Source of the DNA: Bacillus sp. FJAT-42376
Lineage (GTDB): Bacteria > Bacillota > Bacilli > Bacillales > Bacillaceae
Assembly: GCF_003816055.1 (NCBI RefSeq)
Contig: NZ_CP033906.1
Span: 3,782,001 to 3,846,000 of the forward strand
Reading direction: 5' to 3'
Length of the DNA stretch: 64,000 bases
Under the pieces are notes generated by a model. The model was not told where the DNA came from. It did no database searches and saw nothing but the letters and a program-made list of their open reading frames with translations. This document shows positions 27,501 to 37,755 of the stretch, piece by piece (the first letter of the stretch is position 1; each line of letters begins with the position of its first letter). The translations under genes and the position numbers were made by a program.

Positions 27501-29285
27501 TTAATTTACATAGCGGTTTGCATCAATGATTGCAGCCGCAATTTCACGTTTCTTTGCAATAACGTTAATTGGAGTATAGCGTGTAAATTTGCGCAATGCG
27601 GAAATCATCATGCGAAGTGAATCGCCCGTTTCGATAGCGATCAGGGATTCCTTGGCATGTGCTTCGATTTCGTTAAACGCCTCTTGGCAGTATACTTGTG
27701 TATAGAGAAGCTTTTGGCTGTTTTTAGACTCTCCTGTAGCAGCGATTGCTTTCTCCGTACGCAGAATCGCTGACTCCATTGCGTAAATATTGCTCACAAT
27801 ATCCGCGATATTCACAAGAACCTCTTGTTCCTTTTGTAATTCTTTACCGTATTTCTGTGCAGCCAAACCAGCAATCATAATACCGATTTTCTTTGCATTT
27901 TTAAGCAAATGCTTTTCTTGTTCAAGTGTGCCTTCTCCTACTTCTTCCGGCATAAGCATCATTAGCTCTTCCTGAAGAGCCTGTGCTTTTTGCAGAAGAG
28001 GAAGTTCGCCTTTCATTGCTTTTCGAAGGAATGTACCCGGTACAAGGAGACGGTTAATTTCATTCGTTCCTTCAAAAATCCGGTTAATACGGGAATCACG
28101 GTATGCTCTTTCCACTTCATATTCCTGCATGAAACCATAGCCGCCGTGAATTTGTACTCCTTCATCCGCTACATAATCAAGTGTTTCAGATCCCAAAACT
28201 TTATTTAATGAACACTCAATCGCATATTCAGCAATTGAGGCAGCAACAGCGCGGCCGTCCTTTGTCTCCTCTTCTGAAAGCAAGCTCATTCTCTCTTCAA
28301 AAAGACCTACCGTACGGTATACAGAGCTTTCCATAGCGTATGTTTTGGAAGCCATGTTCGCAAGCTTCTCTTGAATGAGCGAGAATTTTGAAATTGGTGT
28401 CTTAAACTGCTGGCGCTGGTTCGCGTATTGAACGGAAACGTCGATGACCCTTTTTGAGCCGCCAATTGTCCCAACAGCAAGCTTATAGCGGCCAATATTC
28501 AGAATGTTAAAGGCGATTACATGGCCCTTTCCAAGCTCTCCAAGAAGGTTTTCCTTTGGCACCATGGCATCTTCAAGGATCAGTGTACGTGTAGAAGAAC
28601 CTTTGATTCCCATTTTCTTCTCTTCAGGCCCAGTTGAAACTCCCGGAAATTCTTTTTCAACGATGAACGCGGAGAAATGTTCACCGTCAACTTTTGCATA
28701 CACAACAAACACATCAGCAAAAGCAGAATTCGTAATCCATTGTTTTTCACCATTCAATACATAATGAGTACCTTCTGCATTCAGTTTTGCAGTTGTTCTT
28801 GCTCCAAGTGCATCTGAACCGGAACCAGGCTCTGTCAAAGCATATGCAGCAAGTCTCTCACCAACGGCTAAGTCAGGAAGATACTGTTTTTTCTGTTCTT
28901 CATTACCGAAAAGAACGATTGGCAGAGACCCAATTCCTACGTGAGCTCCGAAGGAAAGCGCGAAGCTTCCTGCACGGGAGAATTTCTCTGTGATAAGAGC
29001 AGAGCTGATTTTATCAAGACCAAGTCCGCCGTATTCTTCAGGTACGTCCGCACCTAGCAGTCCCAGTTCTCCTGCTTGCTTTAAAAGCTTAACGGATTTA
29101 TCAAATTCATGTTTTTCAATGTCTTCAAGCTGTGGAAGTACATCATTTACGACAAAATCCTCCGTCGTTTTTGCAATCATTTTATGCTCTTCCGTGAAAT
29201 CCTCCGGTGTGAATACACGGTCAAAGGATGCATCCTCAATTAAAAAGCTTCCGCCCTTAGTTACGGTTTCCAATGATTTAGCCAT
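27501..29285 (-). CDS. fadE: Acyl-CoA dehydrogenase FadE
   Basis: A 594-residue flavoprotein that oxidises acyl-CoA to enoyl-CoA. It is longer than simple ACADs and carries a C-terminal helical extension, as in B. subtilis FadE. FAD/substrate motifs YALTEPGSGSDA and the catalytic-base region QIHGGYGFMQEYEVERAYRD are present. GGAGGG is upstream of the ATG. It is third in fadN-fadA-fadE; electrons would go to EtfAB. Confidence 0.96.
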   Translation of the reverse strand: MAKSLETVTKGGSFLIEDASFDRVFTPEDFTEEHKMIAKTTEDFVVNDVLPQLEDIEKHEFDKSVKLLKQAGELGLLGADVPEEYGGLGLDKISSALITEKFSRAGSFALSFGAHVGIGSLPIVLFGNEEQKKQYLPDLAVGERLAAYALTEPGSGSDALGARTTAKLNAEGTHYVLNGEKQWITNSAFADVFVVYAKVDGEHFSAFIVEKEFPGVSTGPEEKKMGIKGSSTRTLILEDAMVPKENLLGELGKGHVIAFNILNIGRYKLAVGTIGGSKRVIDVSVQYANQRQQFKTPISKFSLIQEKLANMASKTYAMESSVYRTVGLFEERMSLLSEEETKDGRAVAASIAEYAIECSLNKVLGSETLDYVADEGVQIHGGYGFMQEYEVERAYRDSRINRIFEGTNEINRLLVPGTFLRKAMKGELPLLQKAQALQEELMMLMPEEVGEGTLEQEKHLLKNAKKIGIMIAGLAAQKYGKELQKEQEVLVNIADIVSNIYAMESAILRTEKAIAATGESKNSQKLLYTQVYCQEAFNEIEAHAKESLIAIETGDSLRMMISALRKFTRYTPINVIAKKREIAAAIIDANRYVN

Positions 29286-29311
29286 TTTGAACCCTCCATT
29301 TTATTATTCTA

Positions 29312-30487
29312 TTAAACTAGTTCGAATACGCCTGCAGCACCCATACCGCCGCCGATGCACATAGTTACAACACCAAACTGCTCATTTCTGCGTTTCATTT
29401 CATGAATAAGGGACAGCGTAAGCTTTGCGCCTGTACATCCAAGCGGATGACCGATTGCAATGGCTCCTCCGTTCACGTTCACCTTTTCTTCATCTAATCC
29501 AAGCTCACGGATCACCTGAAGAGACTGGGAAGCAAAGGCTTCATTTAATTCAAATAATCCCACATCTCCAACAGTCAGTCCGGCAAGCTTTAGTGCTTTC
29601 GGAATTGCGGCAACCGGACCGATTCCCATTACTTCCGGCGGTACTCCCGCAACAGCGAAGGATCTGAATTTCACCATAGGCGCAAGTCCAAGTGCATCCG
29701 CTTTTTCACGATCCATCACCATGACAGCGGCTGCACCATCGCTCGTTTGAGAGGAATTTCCTGCGGTTACGGATCCTCTCACATTAAATACAGGACGGAG
29801 TTTGGCAAGGACATCCTGCGTTGTTCCCGGTCGTACTCCTTCATCTCTGGAAAATAAGATGGACTTTTCTTTCAGCTTGTTGTCAGCTCCTACAGAACGA
29901 AGCGTAACCTCGACCGGTACGATTTCATCATCAAATTTCCCTGCTTCTATAGCAGCTGCAGCTCTCTGATGGCTTCTTACCGCAAATGCATCCTGATCTT
30001 CACGGCTGACTCCGTATTTCTGGGCCACTTGTTCTGCTGTATGTCCCATTCCCATGTAATATTCAGGCGCTTCTTCTGCAAGCCTTGCATTTGGACGAAG
30101 TGTATGTCCCATCATTGGCACGAGACTCATCGATTCCGCTCCGCCTGCTATAATCGTATCGGAATGTCCAAGCATAATTTTTTCTGCAGCATAGGCAATC
30201 GTCTGAAGTCCGGAAGAACAATAACGGTTGATCGTAACCGCAGGAACGGTATGCGGCAAACCTGCCAGCGCTCCGATATTTCTTGCCATATTCAATCCCT
30301 GCTCAGCTTCAGGCATTGCACAGCCGATAATCAAGTCATCAATATTGCCTTCATAATTGCCCGCACGCTTTAATGTTTCTTTTACAGCAAGTGCTCCCAG
30401 ATCATCAGGGCGCACGCTTGCCAATGTTCCTTTTTTCGCTCTTCCTACAGGTGTTCTTGCACCTGCAACAATGACCGCTTCTCTCAT
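29312..30487 (-). CDS. fadA: Acetyl-CoA C-acyltransferase (3-ketoacyl-CoA thiolase) FadA
   Basis: A 391-residue thiolase. The nucleophilic Cys is at residue 90 in [18 protein letters not shown] carries the active-site His, and CIGGGMGAA the second Cys. It cleaves 3-ketoacyl-CoA, the last step of each beta-oxidation cycle. It lies 13 nt after fadN and 26 nt before fadE. Confidence 0.97.
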   Translation of the reverse strand: MREAVIVAGARTPVGRAKKGTLASVRPDDLGALAVKETLKRAGNYEGNIDDLIIGCAMPEAEQGLNMARNIGALAGLPHTVPAVTINRYCSSGLQTIAYAAEKIMLGHSDTIIAGGAESMSLVPMMGHTLRPNARLAEEAPEYYMGMGHTAEQVAQKYGVSREDQDAFAVRSHQRAAAAIEAGKFDDEIVPVEVTLRSVGADNKLKEKSILFSRDEGVRPGTTQDVLAKLRPVFNVRGSVTAGNSSQTSDGAAAVMVMDREKADALGLAPMVKFRSFAVAGVPPEVMGIGPVAAIPKALKLAGLTVGDVGLFELNEAFASQSLQVIRELGLDEEKVNVNGGAIAIGHPLGCTGAKLTLSLIHEMKRRNEQFGVVTMCIGGGMGAAGVFELV

Positions 30488-30500
30488 CTTGTATCCCTCC

Positions 30501-32882
30501 TTAGTTACGTAACGGTTTTCCTTTTACAAGCATGTGCTGCATGCGCTGCTGTGATTTACCTTCAGAAACGAGACTCAGGAATGCCTCTCTTTCAAGATCA
30601 AGCAGATATTGTTCATCGACTTTTGTGCCAAATGAAACTTTTCCTCCGGCAATAACAAAAGCGAGTTTCTTCGCGATTTTCAAGTCATGCTCAGAAATGA
30701 AGCCAGAGAGATGCATGGTTTGAGCTGCAAGAAGCAGCGTTGCATAGCCGGTTTCCCCTACAACCGGAATTTTTTCTTTTGCAGGAGGACGGTAGCCATT
30801 CTCATGGAGCTGGAGCACAACCCGTTTCGCATCATGGAGAAGATGGTCACCATTCATGCTGATTCCATCCAGTGCATCAAGGAATTGTGAATCTCTTGCT
30901 TCCGCTGCGGAAGTAGATACCTTAGCCATAGCAACCGTTTCAAATACTTTATTGGCTACATTTTGAAGGTCAAAGTCCAGACCTTTAGGGATGCTGTTTA
31001 AATGTTTGATATAAAGCTCTTTGTTGCCTCCTCCGCCAGGAATAAGGCCTACTCCTGCTTCCACAAGCCCCATGTAGGTCTCGCTTGAAGCCTGAATTCT
31101 GGCAGCAGGCAGGCAGATCTCTGCTCCTCCGCCGAGCGTCATGCCGAATGGAGCTGCCACCACGGGTTTTGAACTGTACTTGATTTTTTGCATAGCCTGC
31201 TGAAAATGGCGGATAACCATGTCGATTTCAAAATAATTATCATCCTGCGCCTCCATCAGGATCATGGCAAGATTCGCTCCGACACAGAAATTCTTGCCCT
31301 GGTTTCCAATAACAAGGCCCTTGAAATTCAGAGAGACTTCATCAATCGCATAGTTAATCATTTGGATGATATCCATCCCGATTGCATTGCTCTGGGAATG
31401 AAACTCAAGGAGCGCTACTCCGTCCCCAAGATCAATCAGGCTTGCCCCGCTGTTTTTCTTAATGACACCGTTGGCTTCTTTTAACGATTTAAGCTGAATG
31501 GCTTTTTCACTTCTTTCGATGCGGCGGTATTCTCCGCTGCTGTAGAAAAAGCGGACTCCGTTTTCTTCAATGTAAAAAGAGGAATGGCCCTTCTCAATCA
31601 TTTCCTGAATCCATGAAGGAAGCTCATATCCTTCTTCTTTTAATCTGGCTGCCGATTTTTCAAGGCCAATTGCATCCCATAACTCGAATGGTCCCTTATC
31701 CCAGCCGAATCCCCATTTCATAGCCTGATCAATCGAAACAATATCGTCCGCAATTTCACCAAGAAGCTTTGCAGAATAGACAAGAGTCGGTGCTGTGATT
31801 CCCCATAGAAGCTGCCCAGCCCTGTCGTCCGCATATATAAGCGCTTTCAATTTTGCTGAACCTTTTGCCTGTTTTGCCATTTCTATCGACGGGGCACTTA
31901 GTTTTTTTCTTGCTCCGTACTCCATAGTTGAAGGATTAAGCTCAAGAATTTCTTTTCCTTCTTTTTTAAAGAAACCTTGCCCTGTCTTAGCTCCGAGCCA
32001 GCCATTATCAAGCATCTGCTTCATGAAAGAAGGTACGTTGAAAACTTCCTTCTCCTTTTCTTCTACGTTTTCATAAACATTATTCGCAACGTGGACAAAC
32101 GTATCTAATCCCACTACATCCAGTGTGCGGAAAGTCGCGCTTTTTGGCCGTCCGATCAAAGGTCCCGTAACGGAGTCCACTTCACCTACGCTATATCCTT
32201 TATCAAGCATTTCCTTAAGTGTAACAAGCAGCCCATATGTCCCGATTCTGTTTCCGATAAAGTTCGGCGTATCCTTTGCAGTAACGACGCCTTTACCGAG
32301 AACATCCTCCCCAAACTGTTTCATAAAAGCTAAAACCTGGTCGTCTGTATCTTTCGTAGGGATCACTTCAAGTAATTTCAAGTAGCGCGGAGGATTAAAA
32401 AAGTGCGTTCCTAGGAAGTGCTTTCGGAATTCCTCTGAACAATCCGACGCCATCGCTTCAATTGAAATACCGGATGTATTGGAGCTTACAATGCTTCCTT
32501 TCTTGCGGTACTGCTCTACTTGTGCAAAAACTTTTTTCTTCACTTCAAGATTTTCTACAACTACTTCTATAATCCAATCCGCTTCCGATAAACGCTCCAT
32601 ATGGTCTTCAAAGTTTCCTGCTTCGATTAAAGCCAGATTTTTCTTGGATGTTAACGGTGCAGGTTTTTGTTTTAAGAGTTTTTGAATGGAAACAGCTGAT
32701 AAACGATTTCTTACAGCCAGATCGTCTAGCGTCAGCCCTTTCTTCTGTTCATCCCCTGTTAGCTCTTTAGGTACAATATCCAATAGCAATACAGGGATCC
32801 CGATGTTTGCTAAGTGTGCTGCAATTCCCGACCCCATGACGCCGGATCCAAGCACCGCAGCTTTATTAATTTGCTGGACCAT
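30501..32882 (-). CDS. fadN: 3-hydroxyacyl-CoA dehydrogenase/enoyl-CoA hydratase FadN
   Basis: A 793-residue bifunctional enzyme. The NAD-binding dehydrogenase domain is N-terminal ([17 protein letters not shown]), with the [15 protein letters not shown] motif, and the crotonase-fold hydratase is C-terminal ([18 protein letters not shown]). This order is opposite to E. coli FadB. The ATG at 32882 has GGGGG 7 nt upstream; codons above it overlap the operator. It is first in the operon. Confidence 0.96.
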   Translation of the reverse strand: MVQQINKAAVLGSGVMGSGIAAHLANIGIPVLLLDIVPKELTGDEQKKGLTLDDLAVRNRLSAVSIQKLLKQKPAPLTSKKNLALIEAGNFEDHMERLSEADWIIEVVVENLEVKKKVFAQVEQYRKKGSIVSSNTSGISIEAMASDCSEEFRKHFLGTHFFNPPRYLKLLEVIPTKDTDDQVLAFMKQFGEDVLGKGVVTAKDTPNFIGNRIGTYGLLVTLKEMLDKGYSVGEVDSVTGPLIGRPKSATFRTLDVVGLDTFVHVANNVYENVEEKEKEVFNVPSFMKQMLDNGWLGAKTGQGFFKKEGKEILELNPSTMEYGARKKLSAPSIEMAKQAKGSAKLKALIYADDRAGQLLWGITAPTLVYSAKLLGEIADDIVSIDQAMKWGFGWDKGPFELWDAIGLEKSAARLKEEGYELPSWIQEMIEKGHSSFYIEENGVRFFYSSGEYRRIERSEKAIQLKSLKEANGVIKKNSGASLIDLGDGVALLEFHSQSNAIGMDIIQMINYAIDEVSLNFKGLVIGNQGKNFCVGANLAMILMEAQDDNYFEIDMVIRHFQQAMQKIKYSSKPVVAAPFGMTLGGGAEICLPAARIQASSETYMGLVEAGVGLIPGGGGNKELYIKHLNSIPKGLDFDLQNVANKVFETVAMAKVSTSAAEARDSQFLDALDGISMNGDHLLHDAKRVVLQLHENGYRPPAKEKIPVVGETGYATLLLAAQTMHLSGFISEHDLKIAKKLAFVIAGGKVSFGTKVDEQYLLDLEREAFLSLVSEGKSQQRMQHMLVKGKPLRN

Positions 32883-32899
32883 AAGTTTTCCCCCTTGTT

Positions 32900-32917
32900 T
32901 GAATGAATGCTCATTCA
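32900..32917. promoter_or_regulatory. FadR-type operator upstream of fadNAE
   Basis: TGAATGAATGCTCATTCA is nearly identical to the B. subtilis FadR (YsiA) operator. It lies 18-35 nt upstream of the fadN start codon. Long-chain acyl-CoA would release the repressor. Confidence 0.88.
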
Positions 32918-33049
32918 TTTTTTGCCCAAAAAATTTTATTCCCACTATTAATATAAAAGATTTAGAAAATTTCTTCAATACATTTGATGGAATTATTATG
33001 ATTTTTTCTCTTTTCAAAGAGGAACGCTAAGACAAGGGAGGTGAAGAAA

Positions 33050-33199
33050 ATGGCAAAGTTAAAAAAAGACCCGTCTAAAGCCGGAGTGAGCGCAGCCAGT
33101 GTAAAAGGAAACGCCGGTCCGGTGAATGAACATGATGGAGGCGGCAAGCACTCCAGTACCAATCAGCAATATAAAAAACAGAATATGGGCGAATCTTAA
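33050..33199 (+). CDS. yuzL: YuzL family small protein
   Basis: A 49-residue basic, Gly/Ser-rich protein. Its N-terminal half (KDPSKAGVSAASVKGNAGP) and C-terminal NQQYKKQ match the YuzL family found beside yusM in bacilli. A strong GGGAGGTG site lies 7 nt before the ATG. Composition resembles small spore proteins, but the function is not established. It is divergent from fadN and convergent with yusM. Confidence 0.85.
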   Translation: MAKLKKDPSKAGVSAASVKGNAGPVNEHDGGGKHSSTNQQYKKQNMGES

Positions 33200-33204
33200 G
33201 AAAA

Positions 33205-33247
33205 GGATCCTCTTGCACGGTGCATGGAGGATCCGGTTTTTTATTTT
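33205..33247. terminator. Bidirectional terminator between yuzL and yusM
   Basis: GGATCCTC pairs with GAGGATCC around a 14-nt loop and is followed by a T-run on the plus strand; the A-run on the other side can serve yusM. It overlaps the yusM stop region. Confidence 0.85.
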
Positions 33248-34158
33248 TTTATTACTCCTTTAAGAACAAAGGCTACATTGGCAGGCCTTTCAGCAAGTCT
33301 TCTCATAAAATAGCCATACCAGTCATTCCCGTACGGTACATACACACGCATTTTGTATCCTTCGTTTACAAGTTCCAGCTGTCTTTCTGGACGGATTCCA
33401 AACAGCATCTGGAATTCAAATTGATCAAGGGGAATATTGTGCTCCTCGACTAGCTGCTTTGTATACTCAATGATGGCTTCATCATGTGTCGCAACTGCTG
33501 TGTAATTGCCATTAAGAAGATGTGTTTTAATTATTTTTTTAAAGTTATCATCCACATCGTTTTTATCCGGGAAAGCTACCTGCGGAGACTCTTTATAAGC
33601 TCCCTTAACCAGCCTCAGGTTGGGACTGTATTTATTCAGATCATTGATATCTTCTTCTGTCCTGTACAGGTACGCCTGAATGACGGTACCAATGTTATCA
33701 TACTCTTCGCGGAGCTTTTTGAAAATCTCAATCGTTTTGCCGCATCTTGAGTAATCCTCCATATCAATTGTGACAAATACGTTATTTTTTTTCGCTGCTT
33801 CAAGAATTCTCCGCATGTTATTCATAACAAGGGCATCAGAAATATCAAGGCCCATAGAAGTCATTTTTAAAGACAGCTGGGATTGAAGCCTTTCCTTTCC
33901 AATTGCTTCAATCGCTTTGATCGAGTTATCTGCCATTTCATTGGCTTCAGCAGCATTATCGACAAATTCGCCCAGATAATCAATCGTTACATCCAGGCCT
34001 TTATTGTTTAATTGGCGAATTGCCTCTGCTGCCAGCTCAATCGTTTCACCTGCGACAAAACGGGAGGCTCCGAATTTCAGCCCATACCTTTTTGCCACTT
34101 TTGTAAGCCCTCTGTTTTTGGACAAAAACAGGAAAAAATTCCGCATCACTTGTTCCAT
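33241..34158 (-). CDS. yusM: Proline dehydrogenase (YusM/PutB type)
   Basis: A 305-residue PRODH-fold flavoenzyme that oxidises proline to pyrroline-5-carboxylate. FAD/substrate motifs include ALVMNNMR, VTIDMEDY, LVKGAYKES and the C-terminal RVYVPYGNDWYGYFMRRLAERP with the substrate-binding arginine pair. The ATG at 34158 has AGGAGG 7 nt upstream. It stands at the yusM position next to the fad operon. No putC dehydrogenase is adjacent. Confidence 0.93.
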   Translation of the reverse strand: MEQVMRNFFLFLSKNRGLTKVAKRYGLKFGASRFVAGETIELAAEAIRQLNNKGLDVTIDYLGEFVDNAAEANEMADNSIKAIEAIGKERLQSQLSLKMTSMGLDISDALVMNNMRRILEAAKKNNVFVTIDMEDYSRCGKTIEIFKKLREEYDNIGTVIQAYLYRTEEDINDLNKYSPNLRLVKGAYKESPQVAFPDKNDVDDNFKKIIKTHLLNGNYTAVATHDEAIIEYTKQLVEEHNIPLDQFEFQMLFGIRPERQLELVNEGYKMRVYVPYGNDWYGYFMRRLAERPANVAFVLKGVIKK

Positions 34159-34390
34159 ATTCAATCCTCCTGTAACCGCATACATTATATTCAAAAAATA
34201 AAATGCGGTGAATCACGCAGCAAAAGTATCTATATATAAAAGCGCCTTTAATTATAAGTATTTTATCATCTTTCTGACTATTTGAATATCATTTTTTATC
34301 CAAAGATGTCGGTTGATGTCAGATGTATAAGAAGAACGTTTTCAGAGGAAGAATAAAGACGAAATGTTTATATGAGGGAGGAAAATAACC

Positions 34391-34657
34391 ATGCAGCAGC
34401 AGCCCATGCAGAATCAGCAAAATGTTATGCCGCAGCCCCCGGAAGTTATTTCAACTAAAGACCATCTTTACTTACAGGATATGCTTTCCTGGAACCTTTT
34501 GGCCATGAAAAAAGCTCATTTTTTTGCGCAGGCCTGCCAAAATCAGGAGCTGAAAATGGAATTGGAAAAAGCGGGACAAATGCATAACCGCCATTATCAA
34601 ACCGTCTTAAGCCATCTTCAGCCTCAGCAGGTTCAGTCCCGGCAGCCGCTTCAATAA
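34391..34657 (+). CDS. Small spore-coat-like Gln-rich protein
   Basis: An 88-residue protein with a Gln/Met/Pro-rich head and tail around a helical core (KDHLYLQDMLSWNLLAMKKA). The pattern resembles a half of the CotF-type four-helix domain found in coat proteins. GGGAGG precedes the ATG. It lies 20 nt before a longer CotF-like gene, so the two probably form an operon. Coat function is inferred. Confidence 0.75.
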   Translation: MQQQPMQNQQNVMPQPPEVISTKDHLYLQDMLSWNLLAMKKAHFFAQACQNQELKMELEKAGQMHNRHYQTVLSHLQPQQVQSRQPLQ

Positions 34658-34677
34658 ATGATGCAAAGGAGATTGTA

Positions 34678-35028
34678 ATGATGAACCAAAATCAGCCATC
34701 CAGTAAAATCGGCAATCAGGAAACCCAAGTTCCAAAAACACCTCAGATGAATGAACGCGACTTCGTGAATGATATGCTGGCAACGGAAAAATACGTGACT
34801 GATGCCTACTGCACGGCCATGAATGAAATGAGCCACGAAAGTTTATATAAAGATATCCAGTCCATCTTCAACGAAACCCAGGACTGCCAAAGACATCTGT
34901 ATAATTTAATGTTTAAAAACGGCTGGTACAAAGTTGAAGCTGAACAAGCGCAGAAAATGCAGCAAACCTATCAGCAATTCTCAAACTACGCCCAACAGCA
35001 ATCCCCCTACAACGGCATGCCGCAATAA
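34678..35028 (+). CDS. yusN: CotF-like spore coat protein (YusN type)
   Basis: A 116-residue protein with the CotF-like core NERDFVNDMLATEKYVTDAY, a second helix pair ending in a NGWY motif, and a Gln-rich tail. The family forms four-helix bundles, some related to ferritin-like folds, in the coat. It follows the first coat gene by 20 nt and sits at the yusN position. The tandem 123-bp repeats begin 3 nt after its stop. Confidence 0.83.
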   Translation: MMNQNQPSSKIGNQETQVPKTPQMNERDFVNDMLATEKYVTDAYCTAMNEMSHESLYKDIQSIFNETQDCQRHLYNLMFKNGWYKVEAEQAQKMQQTYQQFSNYAQQQSPYNGMPQ

Positions 35029-35030
35029 AG

Positions 35031-35420
35031 AAAAGCGGATGGCGCTTGCTCAGCGCTGAGAGACGGTGGAGCTGGAACTGACAAAGTCGCTCTTTGACTT
35101 TGTCAGGGCCAGCGAAGCGGCCGAACGGCTAGCCGCCGGAGCTGGACACTGCTAAAAGCGGAGGCGGCTTGCTCAGCCGTGAGAGACGGTGGAGCTGGAA
35201 CTGACAAAGTCGCCTTTGACTTTGACAGGGCCAGCGAAGCGGCCGAACGGCTAGCCGCCGGAGCTGGACACTGAGAAAAGCGGAGGCGGCTTGCTCAGCC
35301 GTGAGAGACGGTGGAGCTGGAACTGACAAAGTCGCTCTTTGACTTTGTCAGGGCCAGCGAAGCGGCCGAACGGCTAGCCGCCGGAGCTGGACACTGCGAA
35401 AAGCGGAGGGCGCTTGCTCA
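35031..35420. repeat. Three tandem 123-bp repeats plus partial fourth
   Basis: Units begin at 35031, 35154, 35276 and 35399, each opening with AAAAGCGGA. Each unit holds a hairpin (CTGACAAAGTC with GACTTTGTCAG), GCGAAGCGGCCGAACGGC, and CCGCCGGAGCTGGACACTG. Copy identity is very high; unit 2 has one deletion and a mismatch in the hairpin. No protein frame runs through. It begins directly behind the yusN stop. Confidence 0.93.
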
Positions 35421-35500
35421 TGTATCACAAGGCGCTTATTCTTTAAAACATGTAATGATAAACCTGCCGGCTCATCCTGATTAGTCCTCGTGAGCCGGTT

Positions 35501-35612
35501 TCAGCATAAAATTCAAAATTTCATCATAAATCTAAAAAATTCATCATAAGCATAGCAAAAGTCATCATAAATCAAAAAATTTCATCATAAACTAACATAA
35601 ATTCATCATAAA
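35501..35612 (+). repeat. TCATCATAAA array with 20-21-bp period
   Basis: TCATCATAAA (or one-base variants) begins at 35501, 35521, 35541, 35562, 35582 and 35603: steps of 20, 20, 21, 20 and 21 bp. Bases between are variable and A/T-rich. It resembles the 8.4-kb array in design but has a different motif. 35613-35854 holds no gene. Confidence 0.85.
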
Positions 35613-35854
35613 ACGGCAGACTTCTCTTTTTCATCCAAAATCCCCGGTTCATTTACCCTTTGATTAGTTAATCTAAATGTTATTCACCTGATTTTTCTGA
35701 AATCCCAAACATTTCCTTAAGGTGCTTAAGATTTTTTCTGCGTTTACGTCATTCATCCACCCCATTCATCCACCCGGCTTTCTCCAATAAATGACTCCAG
35801 CAGTCTGCACCTCTTCAAAATCAAAAAAGCACCTGGCTTAAATTCTGCCGGTGC

Positions 35855-36118
35855 TTAGTCGTCTTTTTTCTTTTGGCTATTTTCACGGTGCTGTTCGTTC
35901 ATTTCTTTGACTTCAGTGCTCACTTGTTTCATCGCGTTCTTAAACTCAGGGTATTCTGCGTTCCAGTGTCTCAGCAGATTTGGCATCGTTTTGGCCATGT
36001 GGGTATAAAGTGCCCACATTTGTATTTTTTCCTGCTGGTCTGACGCAGATGACCCAACGAGCAGCTCGCAGTACTTTTCAAACAGGCCGTCAAATTGATC
36101 TTTAAACGTTTTATCCAT
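35855..36118 (-). CDS. yusU: YusU, DUF2573 family protein
   Basis: An 87-residue helical, charged protein of the DUF2573 family; no known function. It starts 2 nt after the stop of the FhuF-like gene, so it is the last gene of the siderophore operon here. In B. subtilis yusU sits next to yusV, so the link with siderophore uptake is kept. Confidence 0.86.
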   Translation of the reverse strand: MDKTFKDQFDGLFEKYCELLVGSSASDQQEKIQMWALYTHMAKTMPNLLRHWNAEYPEFKNAMKQVSTEVKEMNEQHRENSQKKKDD

Positions 36119-36120
36119 CG

Positions 36121-36903
36121 TTATCCCCCGTATCCTTTAGGTGGTTTAACACATTTAACGGGACAAGTTTTGCAGCGGGCTCCGCGATCCGATGTTAAAT
36201 AAAACAGACAGCATGTGCGTCTCATTCTGATTTCCTGCCCTGTCTCGGGCTGAATGGCCATTTGTCCATCATATCGCTTCAATGGATTTTGGTTGTAATC
36301 TCCAAAGAGGGACCCCTCTGCTTCCGCCACTGTAAATTGAAAGTCGTTTTCGATCTGGTCTTTATTTAATCCTGTAGGGACGGATGCTAGAAGGGTCTCA
36401 TACATCCACTTAACATAGATGCAGACGTTCTCCCAAAGAATCCATTTAGAAATACTTGTATTTCTGCTTGCTGTTTTGATGAGCGGATAAATGTTTTCTG
36501 CGAAAAGCTGTTGGATGACTGAGCTTCTCCACTCTTCCCTGCTCTCAGTTTCTCCCGGCACGGACGCTTCCAAATCATGAAAATGAAAGGATGGAAGCCA
36601 TAATGGATCCTGGTCATCCGTTTCCAGGGATAAATTGTCGGGTCTCACGTTAGGAACCTTATTAAAGACCGTCATGGAATACAGCGTTAAAGCTGCCAGA
36701 AAACCATAACGCTTCAAAAGCATGGACGCAGCTGTCTTCCGGTCAGGAGCTTCAATCTTTGGTTTCACTTTGTCCAGATACGTTTTTAAGGATTCAGGAG
36801 CCAGCAGATCTTCCACTTCAATAGAAAGAGCCGATGACCACCGCTTCCTTCCCAGACGGAATTTTTCAAGTTCTGCCAATTCTGATTCCAGGAATTTAGC
36901 CAT
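36121..36903 (-). CDS. FhuF-like siderophore-iron reductase
   Basis: A 260-residue protein related to FhuF and the IucA/IucC C-terminal-like family. The C-terminus carries a cysteine cluster for a [2Fe-2S] centre, [17 protein letters not shown], then CPVKC. The spacing is CC-x11-C-x2-C, one residue longer than in E. coli FhuF. It would release iron from the ferric siderophore in the cytoplasm. It overlaps yusV by 8 nt. Confidence 0.83.
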   Translation of the reverse strand: MAKFLESELAELEKFRLGRKRWSSALSIEVEDLLAPESLKTYLDKVKPKIEAPDRKTAASMLLKRYGFLAALTLYSMTVFNKVPNVRPDNLSLETDDQDPLWLPSFHFHDLEASVPGETESREEWRSSVIQQLFAENIYPLIKTASRNTSISKWILWENVCIYVKWMYETLLASVPTGLNKDQIENDFQFTVAEAEGSLFGDYNQNPLKRYDGQMAIQPETGQEIRMRRTCCLFYLTSDRGARCKTCPVKCVKPPKGYGG

Positions 36904-37717
36904 TTTTCATGCTCACTTCTTTCAGAATACAGCGTCCCCTGCCATGAGGGATGCACAGTGGTGTGCCGAAAAGCGGGTCAACAGTGACCTCGCAATTCAT
37001 CTGGAACACGTCCTGAACAAGACTGCAGCTGATTACTTCTTCCGGTTTTCCCTGATCATGGATCTTCCGGTCTTTGATGGCAACAAGATGATGTGCATAC
37101 CGGCACGCCAAATTCAGGTCATGGAGAACCATAACAATTGTGCGGTTTTCACGTTCGTTCAGCTCAAAAAGCAAATCAAGAATCTCTATTTGATGAGTCA
37201 TGTCAAGATAAGTCGTAGGCTCATCCAGCAAAATAATTTCCGTATCCTGTGCAAGCGTCATGGCAATCCATGCACGCTGGCGCTGACCTCCGGACAATGA
37301 GTCTACAGGACGGTCTGCAAAATCCAGCATTCCTGTTGATTCCAGGGCCCTGTAGACCGCCTCTTCATCTTCCTTTGACCACTGGCTCAGCCAATTTTGG
37401 TAGGGATAGCGTCCCTGTTTGACCAATTGAAGAACAGACAGTCCTTCCGGTGCCGCAGGTCCCTGGGGAAGGATCGCAAGCTTTTTGGCTACTTCTTTTG
37501 TCGGCAGCTTTGCTATAGAGCCGCCCTCTAAAAGCACAGAGCCCTGGCTTGGTTTCAAGAGTCTCGCAAGTGAACGGAGCAAGGTCGATTTTCCGCAGCC
37601 GTTGCTTCCAATAAAAACGGTAATTTCACCTTTTGGAAGAGTCAGATCCAATTCATCTATAATAATGGAATCCCCGTACGAAAGCGTCAGGGATTTCGTT
37701 TCAATTGCACTCATCAT
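36896..37717 (-). CDS. yusV: Iron-siderophore ABC transporter ATP-binding protein (YusV)
   Basis: A 273-residue FepC/FhuC-type ATPase: Walker [11 protein letters not shown], signature [10 protein letters not shown], Walker [18 protein letters not shown] lies upstream of the ATG. In B. subtilis YusV is an orphan ATPase that energises YfiZ/YfhA and Feu permeases; here it lies directly behind both permease genes, supporting that pairing. Fur-controlled through the upstream box. Confidence 0.93.
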   Translation of the reverse strand: MMSAIETKSLTLSYGDSIIIDELDLTLPKGEITVFIGSNGCGKSTLLRSLARLLKPSQGSVLLEGGSIAKLPTKEVAKKLAILPQGPAAPEGLSVLQLVKQGRYPYQNWLSQWSKEDEEAVYRALESTGMLDFADRPVDSLSGGQRQRAWIAMTLAQDTEIILLDEPTTYLDMTHQIEILDLLFELNERENRTIVMVLHDLNLACRYAHHLVAIKDRKIHDQGKPEEVISCSLVQDVFQMNCEVTVDPLFGTPLCIPHGRGRCILKEVSMKNG

Positions 37718-37755
37718 ATCTCGCTCCTTTTCAAATTCGAGCCTGTTGTTTCTAT

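Noticed and set aside
35129..35329. Frame over the 123-bp tandem repeats
   Set aside because: The periods 123 and 122 break frames between units, and no start signal exists.
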